Assembly (NCBI GenBank): GCA_036275365.1
Contig: DASUDX010000136.1
Span: forward strand, 58,180-122,179
Source of the DNA: DASUDX01 sp036275365
GTDB taxonomy: Bacteria > Pseudomonadota > Gammaproteobacteria > Nevskiales > Nevskiaceae
Direction: 5' to 3'
DNA: 64,000 nt
Within the stretch, counting starts at the first letter, position 1, and each line of letters starts with the position of its first letter. The translations under genes were made by a program, and so were the position numbers. Shown here piece by piece: positions 6,783 through 15,204 of the stretch. The notes beneath the pieces are model-generated. The model worked only from the letters and a program-made list of their open reading frames with translations. It did no database searches and was not told the DNA's origin.

Positions 6783-9308
6783 TCAGACCGCCGCGGTCAC
6801 CGAGTGGTCATCACCGAACAGCACCGCCCGCTGGCGGCCATCGCGCTTGGCCCGGTAGCAGGCGCTGTCGGCCCGGTTGAGCAGGGCACTCACCGCCACG
6901 CCAGGCTCGAAGCGCGCCAGCCCCACCGACAGACCCAGCGGATGGCGCTGGCCCTCATGCTCGAAGGCGTAGCCGGTGACGGTCTGGATCAGCTGGCGGG
7001 CGATCCGCAGCGCCTCGCTGGCCGGGCAGTTGCGCAGAATCACCCCGAACTCGTCACCGCCCAGGCGCGCCAGCAGATCGGCGGCGCGCAGCTGGGCGCG
7101 CAGCCGCTCGGCCAGCTCGCGCAGCACCCGATCGCCGGCCTGGTGGCCGTGGCTGTCGTTGATCTGCTTGAAATGATCGAGATCCATCAGCAGCAGGAAG
7201 TGCTCGCCACCGCGCGCGCTGGCGCTGGCGCGGGTGCTGTCCAGCTCGGCCTCGAACTCGCGGCGGTTGGGCAGGCCGGTGAGGGCGTCGTGGCTCGCCT
7301 GGTAGAGCAGCTGCTGCGAGAGCTGGCGGGTGGCGCTGACATCGTGGAAGACGAACACACAGCCCACCAGCTGGCCCTTGGTGTTGCGCATCGGCGTGCA
7401 GGAGTCCTCCACGGACAGCCGCGAGCCATCGCGCAGCACCAGCGCCGCCATCGCCGGCAGGCCGGTCGGCAGCCCCTCGCGCAGCACCCGCCGCACCGGC
7501 GAATCAAGCGCGGCACCGTCGCGCTCGGACACCAGCTGCACCCACTCATCGAAGGGCTGGCCGAGCACATCGCTGCCCAGGCACTTGAGCAGGCGCAGCG
7601 CCGCCTCGTTGATGAAGGTGATGCGCCCCCAGAGATCGGTGCGGATCACGCCATCGCCGATCGCCGCCAGGGTGATCTGTGCCAGCTCCTTCTCCTGCTG
7701 CAGGGCCTCGGCGGCCTGGCGCTGCGGGCTCACATCCTGGATCTGCGAGAGGAAGCAGGCGGGCTGGCCATCGGGGCCGCGCACCAGGGTGACATCGAGC
7801 TGGGCGTGCACCACATGGCCGCGGCCGTGCAGATAGCGCTTGACCATGCGGTAGCAATCGCCTTCGCCGCGCAGCAGGGCCTGCACCTGCTGCAGATCGG
7901 CGTCGAGATCGTCCGGGTGCGTCAGGTCCTGGAAGCGGCGCTGGCGCAGCGCCTCGCGGGTGTAGCCGAGGATCTGGCAGAGCGCTTCGTTGACCTCCAG
8001 CCACTCGCCGGTGAGGCCGACGATGGCGGTGCCGATCGGCGCATGATCGAAGGTGGCACGGAACAGCCGGTCACGCTCGGCGAGGGCGGCCTGGGCCTGC
8101 ACCTGGGCGGTGATGTCGCGGCCCTCGGGCACGATCATCACCACGCTGCCGTGCTCATCGCGCACCGGCTTGAGGCTGAAGTCGATGATGGCGGTGGTCT
8201 CGCCGGCGCCGCGCACCTCCACCTGGTACTGCACGATCTCGCCGGCAGCCGCCCGCGCGATGCTGGCCTGCAGGCGCTGGCGGGTGGCCTCGCCGGTCTG
8301 CCACCAGCGGCAGTCCCAGAACGGCTTGCCGATCACCTCCTCGGGCTGCAGGCCGCCGAACTGCAGCGCGGTCTGGTTGGCCTCCAGCAGCGTGCCCTCC
8401 GGCGTGAGCAGGCCGATGAACTGGTAGGTGGAGTTGAAGATGCCCTGGTAGCGGGTGCCGACCTGGGCGGCGACATCCTCGAGGAATTTCTGGCGGTCGA
8501 TGTCGGTGTGCGTGCCCACCACCCGCAGCGGCTTGCCATCGACGGTGCGGCTCATCACCTGGCCGCGGTCGAGCACCCATTTGTAGCGGCCGCTCTTGCA
8601 CAGCACCCGGTGCTCGTTGCGGTACTCGGCGGTGCGCCCTTCGAGATGGGCGTTGAGATCGCGATAGACCTGCTCGCGATCCTCCGGGTGCACCCGGCGA
8701 TCCCATTCATCGAGACTGTTGCCGATCTCCTCGTCGGTGTAGCCGAGCATCGCCTTCCACTGGTGCGAGAAGAACACCGTGTTGGTCTGCGCGTCCCAGT
8801 CCCAGACGCCGAGCCCCGAGCCTTCGGTGGCCAGCCGCCAGCGTTCCTCGAACTCGGCGAGCCGGCTGCCCAGTTCCAGCGCGCGCTGCTCGGCGCGGCG
8901 GCGGCGGTCGATGTTGTAGACGGTGCCGGTGATCCGCCGCGGCGCGCCCAGCGGTCCTTCGGCATGGCCGGTGGCGCGCACGAACAGCGGCCGGCCCAGG
9001 CCGGTGAGCAGCTCCAGTTCCAGCTCGAAGCAGCCGCCTTCGCGCTGCAGGCGCTCGAGGGCCTGCTGCAGCTGCTGCTGCGAGGCCGGGCGGTACATGC
9101 CGATGGCCTGATCGAGATCGGGCAGCGGGGCGTCCTCCGGCCACTCCAGCAGGCGGCGGGTTCCCGGTGACCACCACAGCTGCGGTGCGCCGTCCAGGCT
9201 CAGCAGCCAGGTGCCGGACTGGGTGGCCTGTTCCAGGGCATCGAGAGCCAGCGCGGCCGGGGTGGCCGAGGGCGGGCGTGAGGGGGCAGACCTCGCAGGC
9301 AATTCCAT
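6783..9308 (-). CDS. Multi-PAS diguanylate cyclase (GGDEF protein)
   Basis: 841 residues from ATG 9308 (ATG 9353 also possible). No membrane segment or signal peptide. About five PAS/PAC units in series are recognisable by PAC endings (ITGTVYNIDRRRR, RVVGTHTDIDRQK, VPEGRDITAQVQAQ, CFLSQIQDVSPQR, FVFHDVSATR); one contains a hemerythrin-unrelated WDWDAQTNTVFFSHQWKAMLGY block typical of PAS_3. The C-terminal GGDEF domain is intact: GGDEF at 750-754 and an inhibitory I-site RAAD at 741-744, nine residues upstream. The protein should make c-di-GMP from GTP with product inhibition. There is no EAL domain. The sensed signal is unknown; no haem- or flavin-binding signature is obvious. Confidence 0.93.
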   Translation of the reverse strand: MELPARSAPSRPPSATPAALALDALEQATQSGTWLLSLDGAPQLWWSPGTRRLLEWPEDAPLPDLDQAIGMYRPASQQQLQQALERLQREGGCFELELELLTGLGRPLFVRATGHAEGPLGAPRRITGTVYNIDRRRRAEQRALELGSRLAEFEERWRLATEGSGLGVWDWDAQTNTVFFSHQWKAMLGYTDEEIGNSLDEWDRRVHPEDREQVYRDLNAHLEGRTAEYRNEHRVLCKSGRYKWVLDRGQVMSRTVDGKPLRVVGTHTDIDRQKFLEDVAAQVGTRYQGIFNSTYQFIGLLTPEGTLLEANQTALQFGGLQPEEVIGKPFWDCRWWQTGEATRQRLQASIARAAAGEIVQYQVEVRGAGETTAIIDFSLKPVRDEHGSVVMIVPEGRDITAQVQAQAALAERDRLFRATFDHAPIGTAIVGLTGEWLEVNEALCQILGYTREALRQRRFQDLTHPDDLDADLQQVQALLRGEGDCYRMVKRYLHGRGHVVHAQLDVTLVRGPDGQPACFLSQIQDVSPQRQAAEALQQEKELAQITLAAIGDGVIRTDLWGRITFINEAALRLLKCLGSDVLGQPFDEWVQLVSERDGAALDSPVRRVLREGLPTGLPAMAALVLRDGSRLSVEDSCTPMRNTKGQLVGCVFVFHDVSATRQLSQQLLYQASHDALTGLPNRREFEAELDSTRASASARGGEHFLLLMDLDHFKQINDSHGHQAGDRVLRELAERLRAQLRAADLLARLGGDEFGVILRNCPASEALRIARQLIQTVTGYAFEHEGQRHPLGLSVGLARFEPGVAVSALLNRADSACYRAKRDGRQRAVLFGDDHSVTAAV

Positions 9309-9390
9309 GTGCAGGGCGGCGGTGACGCGGGCTCTGCTTGTAGCGGCTGCCACGCGCGGCGGCTGCGGGGCGGCGCCGAGCGGCAGCGGG

Positions 9391-9804
9391 CTACCGCCCG
9401 GCGGCCTGCAGCGACTGCGCCAGCCCGCGGATGCGCTCGACCATCGAGAAGAAGCCGTTGCGGCGGTTGGCGCTGAGATGGCTGCCCAGGCCCAGGCGCT
9501 CGAAGATCGCCGCCAGATCGAGGGCCAGGATCTCCTGCGGCCGGCGGCCGGAAGTCAGCCCCAGCAGCAGGGCCACCAGGCCGCGCACGATATGGGCATC
9601 GGAATCGCCCATCAGCTGCAGGCGGCCGTCCTCCACCCGGTGGGTGAGCCAGACCTGGGAAATGCAGCCACGCACCTGGTGGGCGTCGTCGCGCTCGGCC
9701 TCCGGGTAGGGCGGCAGCTGCCGGCCCAGCTCGATGAGATAGCGGTAGCGCTCCTCCCAGTCGCCCAGCAGCTCGAAGGTTTCGACCAGTTCCTCGGTGT
9801 CCAT
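9391..9804 (-). CDS. sufE: SufE family cysteine-desulfurase sulfur acceptor
   Basis: 137 residues. The active loop HQVRGCISQVWL carries the sulfur-accepting Cys47, and the rest fits SufE/CsdE (FELLGDWEERYRYLIELGRQLPP, DSDAHIVRGLVALLLGLTSG, LGLGSHLSANRRNGFFSMVERI). SufE proteins take persulfide from SufS/CsdA for iron-sulfur cluster assembly or tRNA/cofactor thiolation. No suf operon or desulfurase is beside it, so it may work with a remote partner as CsdE does. It is divergent from rph; a -10-like TACAAT ends only eight bases before its ATG. Confidence 0.95.
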   Translation of the reverse strand: MDTEELVETFELLGDWEERYRYLIELGRQLPPYPEAERDDAHQVRGCISQVWLTHRVEDGRLQLMGDSDAHIVRGLVALLLGLTSGRRPQEILALDLAAIFERLGLGSHLSANRRNGFFSMVERIRGLAQSLQAAGR

Positions 9805-9812
9805 GGCCGTGG

Positions 9813-9818
9813 ATTGTA
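9813..9818 (-). promoter_or_regulatory. Possible -10 element for sufE
   Basis: TACAAT on the minus strand, eight bases before the sufE ATG, implying a near-leaderless transcript if real. No convincing -35 hexamer is visible. It overlaps the region of the divergent rph promoter. Confidence 0.3.
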
Positions 9819-9830
9819 GGACCTCACGCG

Positions 9831-9836
9831 TATACT
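9831..9836 (+). promoter_or_regulatory. Probable -10 element for rph-rdgB
   Basis: TATACT followed by CCGC, 30 bases before the rph ATG, in the divergent 62-bp gap with sufE. No clear -35. The same TA-N3-T plus CG-rich context recurs before several genes in the window (33233, 54372, 51388, 13249 minus). Confidence 0.4.
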
Positions 9837-9866
9837 CCGCGGCCGTCCCGTTTCCCGGATCTGTTT

Positions 9867-10576
<710 letters not shown>

Positions 10577-10577
<1 letters not shown>

Positions 10578-11209
10578 TGCGGCAGCTGGTGCTGGCCAGC
10601 CGCAACCGCGGCAAGCTGGCCGAGATGCAGAGTCTGCTGGCGCCCCTCGGGCTGCGCCTGCGGCTGGTCTCCGAGTTCAGCGACGAGGTGCCGGAGGAGA
10701 CCGCGCTGAGCTTCGTCGAGAACGCGCTGATCAAGGCCCGGCATGCCGCCCGCGTCAGCGGCCTGCCGGCCCTGGCCGACGACTCCGGGCTGGAAGTCGA
10801 GGCCCTGGCCGGCGCCCCCGGCGTGCGCTCGGCCCGCTATGCCGGCGACCAGGCCGATGACGCCGCCAACAACGCCGCCCTGCTGCGCGCCCTCGAGGGC
10901 GTCGGTGCGGCCCGCCGTGGCGCGCGCTTCGTCTGTGCCCTGGTGCTGCTGCGCCACCCCGAGGACCCGGTGCCGCTGCTGGCCCAGGCCACCTGGCATG
11001 GACGGGTGCTCACCGCCCCGCGCGGGACGCTCGGCTTCGGCTACGACCCGCTGTTCTATCTCGCCGACCAGGGCAAGACCGCGGCCGAGCTGAGCCCGGC
11101 GGCCAAGAATCGTCTCAGCCACCGGGCCCGCGCGGCGCGCCTGCTGGTGCGCCAGCTGCGCGAGAACCCGCAGCGCCTGCGCGAGGCTCAGCGGCTGCCG
11201 GCCTCGTAG
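10577..11209 (+). CDS. rdgB: XTP/dITP diphosphatase (RdgB/HAM1 family)
   Basis: 210 residues. Removes non-canonical purine triphosphates (dITP, XTP) from the nucleotide pool. Marks: LVLASRNRGKLAEMQSLLAPLG, SFVENALIKARHAA, the catalytic ADDSGLEVEALAGAPGVRSARYAG block, and GTLGFGYDPLFYLADQGKTAAEL. Start chosen at ATG 10577, one-base overlap with the rph stop. Its 3' end runs 22 bp into the 3' end of the convergent TonB-dependent receptor gene. Confidence 0.96.
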
Positions 11210-13014
11210 CGCAGGGTCAGATAGGCGCTGGCGCCCGGGCTGCGGTAGCCATCCACCTCGAGGTAGTCGCGGTCCAGCAGGTTCTCGCCGCGCAGGGCCA
11301 GCCGCCAGTGCGCATCCAGCGGCAGGGCCAGATCGGCACCGAGCAGGCCGTAGCCGCCGAGGCGGGCGCCATTGCTGTCGATGCGCTCCCCCTGGCCGCG
11401 CCAGTCCAGTCCCAGATCCAGCCCGCCCCAGCGGCGCGCCACCCGGGCACTGCCTCCGAGCTTGGAGCGGCGCGCCAGCTGACGGCCGTCGGCGCGGTTC
11501 TCCGGATCCTGCAGATGACCCTGAAGGCTGGCCTGCCAGGGCCCGTCGCGCAGGCTCCACACGGCTTCCAGTCCGCGGGTACGGGTGCGGTCGATGTTGA
11601 CCAGGGCGAAGCTGGCATCGAAGCCGATCAGATCCTCGACCCGGTTCTCGAACAGGGCGAGGCTCAGCCGCTGGCCCTCGCCCAGCGGCTGGCGCCAGTT
11701 CAGCTCCAGGCTTTGCGAGGTCTCCGGCTGCAGGGCCGGGTTGCCGAAGGCCCCGAACAGATCGGTCAGCTCCGGCTCCTTGAAGCCACGGCCATAGACC
11801 AGGCCCAGCCGCCCGCCGCCCCAGCCGGGCAGGCTCGCCTCGGCATTGCCGGTGGTGTGGCGGCCGAACTGGTCGTGCTCGGTGGCGCGCAGGGCGCCGA
11901 GCAGGCGCAGGCTGCCGAGCGACCGCTCGTACTGGCCGAACAGGGCGTGGCGCTCGCTGCGGTCGCGCACCTGGCTGTCACCGAAGGCGCTGAAGAAGCG
12001 GCTGTCGATCTCCGAGCGGCTGGTGGACAGGCCCAGCAGGGCCTCGCCGCCGGCGAGCGGGAACTGCTGATCCCATTCGGCGCCCTCGCGCCGCACCGCG
12101 GTTTCCGAGAGCGCCTGCGGCCGCGCCGGATCGTCCGGGTCGAGCTGGGTCAGCTGGTCCTGGGCCAGGGTCAGGCGCAGACGGGTCTGCAGCCGGCCCA
12201 GCAGCGGCGCCTCCAGTTCCAGCGCCCCGATGCGGTTGCGGAAGTCCTGTTCGCGCGGGGCGAAGCCATTGAAGCGGTCGGCGTACTGGTTGCGCCCTTC
12301 GGCCTGCTGCAGACGGCCGGACAGGCGCAGCGCGCCGAGCTGGCGATCGGCATTCAGATCGACGCTGGTGTTGCGGTTGCCACGCTCGCGGTCATCCGCA
12401 AGAAACGGGGCGAAGCCCTCCACCGTCTGCCGCTGCAGGCCGGCGCTCAGACCGCCCTCGGCGCTGCGGGTGCCGGCGCGCAGGGCGAGGTCGCGGGTGC
12501 CATAGCTGCCGGCGCGGCCGCTGAACTGGAACACCGGACCGCGGGCGCGGCGGGTGATGATCTGCACCACCCCGCCGATGGCATCCGAGCCCCACTGGCT
12601 GGCGCGCGGGCCGCGCAGGATCTCGATGCGCTCGATCGATTCCGGCAGCAGGTTCTGGATCTGCGCGTTGAGGAAGGTCTCGCTGGTGTAGCGGACCCCG
12701 TCGACCAGGAACAGGGTGTGGTTGGATTCGGCGCCGCGCAGGAACACCGACACCGGCGCGCCCGGACCGCCGCTGCGCGCCACATCCACGCCGGCGAGGC
12801 CACGCAGCAGCTCGGCCAGATCGTTGGCCTGGGCGCGCTCGATCGCCTCGCGGTCGAGCACGGTCACCCCGGGTGCGAGCAGGGCGGGGTCACGCCCCTC
12901 GCGGGTGGCGGTGACCACCAGGGGGTCCAGGGCCAGGGCCGCCTCGGCGGGCGCGGTTTGGGCAAGGCACAGCACGGGCGCGAGCCAGCCGCCCAGGATC
13001 AACAGGGATTTCAT
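11188..13014 (-). CDS. btuB: BtuB-like TonB-dependent vitamin B12 receptor
   Basis: 608 residues beginning with a Sec signal (MKSLLILGGWLAPVLCLAQ). A TonB-box-like DPLVVTATRE is followed by the plug domain (VTVLDREAIERAQANDLAELLRGLAGVDVARSGG, VFLRGAESNHTLFLVDGVRY, ERIEILRGPRASQWGSDAIGGVVQIITRR) and a 22-strand-type beta-barrel ending LTLRYEAGSR with aromatic-rich strands. The plug wording is that of BtuB outer-membrane cobalamin receptors, and a cobalamin riboswitch directly upstream supports B12 as ligand. The start is fixed by the signal peptide. Energy coupling would need TonB/ExbBD; the TonB-family gene at 56.4 kb is far away. Confidence 0.95.
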   Translation of the reverse strand: MKSLLILGGWLAPVLCLAQTAPAEAALALDPLVVTATREGRDPALLAPGVTVLDREAIERAQANDLAELLRGLAGVDVARSGGPGAPVSVFLRGAESNHTLFLVDGVRYTSETFLNAQIQNLLPESIERIEILRGPRASQWGSDAIGGVVQIITRRARGPVFQFSGRAGSYGTRDLALRAGTRSAEGGLSAGLQRQTVEGFAPFLADDRERGNRNTSVDLNADRQLGALRLSGRLQQAEGRNQYADRFNGFAPREQDFRNRIGALELEAPLLGRLQTRLRLTLAQDQLTQLDPDDPARPQALSETAVRREGAEWDQQFPLAGGEALLGLSTSRSEIDSRFFSAFGDSQVRDRSERHALFGQYERSLGSLRLLGALRATEHDQFGRHTTGNAEASLPGWGGGRLGLVYGRGFKEPELTDLFGAFGNPALQPETSQSLELNWRQPLGEGQRLSLALFENRVEDLIGFDASFALVNIDRTRTRGLEAVWSLRDGPWQASLQGHLQDPENRADGRQLARRSKLGGSARVARRWGGLDLGLDWRGQGERIDSNGARLGGYGLLGADLALPLDAHWRLALRGENLLDRDYLEVDGYRSPGASAYLTLRYEAGSR

Positions 13015-13079
13015 GAAAGACTCCGACGAGGCGTCCCCGCCTCGATGAGGGTGGTGAACCGGCAACCGCCGGGTTGGCG

Positions 13080-13245
13080 CAGGCCGGTCTCCGGACTCGC
13101 AAGCGCTTCGGCGGTGCCTTCCCGGATCGGGGATCCAGTGGCGGATGACCGCGTCTTCTTGCTTACCGTTGCGGGGACAGTGCCGGATTCCCACCGGCTT
13201 CCCGATTCTCCCGGACGTCGATCACCCGCCCAGGCACCTGCGCCG
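13080..13245 (-). promoter_or_regulatory. Cobalamin (B12) riboswitch upstream of btuB
   Basis: Read on the minus strand the segment holds the class hallmarks in order: GGTGCC near 13238 (P2/P1 side), GGGAAGCCGGTG then AATCCGGCACTG (P5-region core), CCCCGCAACGGTAAGC (the conserved GCAACGGTAA-type core) near 13180-13165, and the 3' B12-box AGTCCGGAGACCGGCC at about 13098-13083. The receptor ATG follows 66 bases downstream. Known role: adenosylcobalamin binding reduces expression of B12 transport genes. Confidence 0.93.
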
Positions 13246-13248
13246 CGC

Positions 13249-13254
13249 AGTGTA
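13249..13254 (-). promoter_or_regulatory. Probable -10 element of the riboswitch/btuB transcript
   Basis: TACACT on the minus strand lies about ten bases before the first conserved bases of the cobalamin riboswitch, the expected distance for transcription to begin at the aptamer. No clear -35 is visible. Confidence 0.45.
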
Positions 13255-13323
13255 CGGCAGCCCCGGGCGGGCGGGCGCCGTCGCCGCGCCGGCCGCGGCC
13301 GGAAGGACCCGGCGGGGAGCGGT

Positions 13324-13329
13324 TAGCAT
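13324..13329 (+). promoter_or_regulatory. Possible -10 element for the IMPase-family gene
   Basis: TAGCAT followed by CGCG, 30 bases before the ATG at 13360; the spacing and CG-rich flank match the other -10-like sites of the window. The 13255-13323 stretch between it and the btuB promoter is GC-rich with nothing else recognisable. Confidence 0.3.
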
Positions 13330-13359
13330 CGCGCCTCGTCTCCGCTTCCCGTTCCGCCC

Positions 13360-14136
13360 ATGTACGCCGCCGAACTCTCCGCTGCCCTGGCCGCCGCCGA
13401 GGCCGCCAGCGCGATCATCCGCAAGGCCTTCCGCGGCAACTTCAGCGTCGAGTACAAGGCCGACGCCAGTCCCGTCACCGAGGTCGATGTGGCCGCCGAG
13501 CGTGCCATCCGCGGGCTGCTGGCCGAGCGCTTCCCCAGCCATGGCTTCTATGGCGAGGAGACCGGGCAGAGCGCGCTCGATGCCGAGTATCTCTGGCTGG
13601 TCGATCCGATCGACGGCACCAAGGGCTTCGTCCGCGGCTACCCGCTGTTTTCCGTGCAGATCGCCCTGATGCACCGCGGCGAGCGCGTGCTCGGGGTGTC
13701 CAGCGCGCCGTGCTGGAACGGCGGTGCCGGCGAGGTGATCCAGGCCGTGCGCGGCGAGGGCGCCTGGCTCGACGGCCAGCGTCTGCGGGTCTCGGCCACC
13801 GAGCGCCTGGCCCACACCACGCTGTCCACCGGCAATCTGAAATCGCTGGCGCTGTCGCCGGCCTGGGCCCGCTTCGGCGCCCTGGTGCCGGCGCTGCACC
13901 GGATCCGCGGCTACGGCGACTTCCTCCACTACCACTACCTCGCCGCCGGACGCATCGACGCGGTGCTGGAATCCGATGTGAACATCCTCGACATCGCCGC
14001 GCTGAGCGTGATCGTCGAGGAGGCCGGCGGCCGCTTCACCGATCTGCGCGGCGCGCCGCTGACCCTGGCCACCACCAGCGTGCTGGCCGCCCCGCCGGGC
14101 CTGCATGCCCAGCTGCTGGAAACGATCTCCTACTAG
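13360..14136 (+). CDS. Inositol-monophosphatase-family phosphatase (HisN-like)
   Basis: 258 residues. Metal-dependent sugar/nucleotide phosphatase fold: metal-binding GEETG (Glu/Glu), DPIDGTKGFVRGYPLFSVQIAL (the D-P-x-D-G-T signature), and the C-terminal DVNILDIAALSVIVEEAGG block. The TKGFVRG wording resembles histidinol-phosphate phosphatases of the HisN type (T-R/K-x-F), and CysQ-type 3',5'-bisphosphate nucleotidases and SuhB are alternatives; substrate cannot be assigned by eye. No histidine or sulfate genes adjoin. It ends with a 4-bp convergent overlap with the dehalogenase gene. Confidence 0.88.
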   Translation: MYAAELSAALAAAEAASAIIRKAFRGNFSVEYKADASPVTEVDVAAERAIRGLLAERFPSHGFYGEETGQSALDAEYLWLVDPIDGTKGFVRGYPLFSVQIALMHRGERVLGVSSAPCWNGGAGEVIQAVRGEGAWLDGQRLRVSATERLAHTTLSTGNLKSLALSPAWARFGALVPALHRIRGYGDFLHYHYLAAGRIDAVLESDVNILDIAALSVIVEEAGGRFTDLRGAPLTLATTSVLAAPPGLHAQLLETISY

Positions 14137-15014
14137 CCGCGCCAGGCCAGCATCTGCTCGGCCAGCCAGGCGCCGCGGTCCTCCTGGATGAAGTGCCCGC
14201 CCCAGGTCCGCTGATGCGGCTGGCCGCGGGCGCCCGGAATGTGGGCGATCAGCGCCGCGTCGGCGCGGCCGAGGATGGGATCGTTGCGGCCGAACAGGCA
14301 CAGCACCGGCTGGTGCCACTCGCCCAGGCGCCGCCAGGCCTCGCGGTTGGCCGGCACCGCCGGATCGGCGGGATCGATCGGCACCAGCCGGGGAAAGGCG
14401 CGGGTGCCGGCCTTGTAGCGGGCATCCGGGAAGGGGGCGTCGTAGGCGGCGATCTCGGCGGCGGAGAGCTTGACCACGCAGCCGCTGTTGACGATGCGCC
14501 CGATCGGAAACCACGGCGAGTAGCGGGCGAAGGCGCGCCAGAGCCGGAACGCCGCCGGCACCCGGGTGGTGGCGGTGGGCAGGAAGCCATTGGCGATCAC
14601 CAGCCGCTCGAAGCGCGCCGGCTGCTCGGCGGCCAGGCGCAGACCGATCAGCGAGCCCCAGTCCTGGCAGAAAAGGGTCAGGCCGCGCAGATCCAGCTGT
14701 TCGAGAAAGCGGCCGATCCAGCCGACATGGCGGGCATAGCTGTAGTCGGCCATCCGGGTCGGCTTGTCGGATTTGCCGAAGCCGATCAGATCCGGCGCGA
14801 TCACCCGCCGCCCGCCCGCCACCAGCGGCGGGATCATCTTGCGGTAGAGATAGCTCCAGGTCGGCTCGCCGTGCAGCAGCAGCACGATGGGCGCGTCGCG
14901 CGGGCCTTCGTCGAGATAGTGCAGACGCAGGCCATCGATCTCACACCAGTGCGGGGCGAAGGGATAGTCCGGCAGATCGACGAAGCGCTCATCAGGGGTG
15001 CGCAGGATGTCCAT
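14133..15014 (-). CDS. Haloalkane dehalogenase (alpha/beta-hydrolase, HLD-I/DhlA-like)
   Basis: 293 residues from ATG 15014. Hydrolyses carbon-halogen bonds to alcohols in the family. Core marks: LLLHGEPTWSYLYRKMIPPL with Glu50, the nucleophile elbow FCQDWGSLIG with Asp118 and halide-binding Trp119, catalytic acid Asp245 in LFGRNDPILG, and His274 in WGGHFIQED. The HGEPTWSYLYRKMIP and APDLIGFGKSDKP wording is that of DhlA-type (HLD-I) enzymes. Trp159 or Trp168 in the cap (149-185) could be the second halide-stabilising Trp. Whether it acts on halides in this host is not shown; some relatives have broad or weak activity. Monocistronic. Confidence 0.9.
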   Translation of the reverse strand: MDILRTPDERFVDLPDYPFAPHWCEIDGLRLHYLDEGPRDAPIVLLLHGEPTWSYLYRKMIPPLVAGGRRVIAPDLIGFGKSDKPTRMADYSYARHVGWIGRFLEQLDLRGLTLFCQDWGSLIGLRLAAEQPARFERLVIANGFLPTATTRVPAAFRLWRAFARYSPWFPIGRIVNSGCVVKLSAAEIAAYDAPFPDARYKAGTRAFPRLVPIDPADPAVPANREAWRRLGEWHQPVLCLFGRNDPILGRADAALIAHIPGARGQPHQRTWGGHFIQEDRGAWLAEQMLAWRG

Positions 15015-15204
15015 CGGGATGCAGGGTCGGGGGCGATTCCTGCATGCTAGGGCCTGTTGACGACCCAGGGAACGCACCGGCTCGCCGGGGCTGGCCGTCA
15101 GCAGATGGCCCCGGTCGTGGCCGGCCCGACGCGACAGCGGCGGGCCGGGCGGCGATCCCTTCCTCGTCAACCGACCCTGGCGCAGCCCCACGCAGGAGAC
15201 GCAC

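Noticed and set aside
5748..9170. A long uninterrupted plus-strand reading frame opposite the stomatin and diguanylate cyclase genes
   Set aside because: It is a high-GC antisense shadow: its residues are low-complexity Ala/Gly/His/Leu/Gln, and the minus-strand genes have clear domains.
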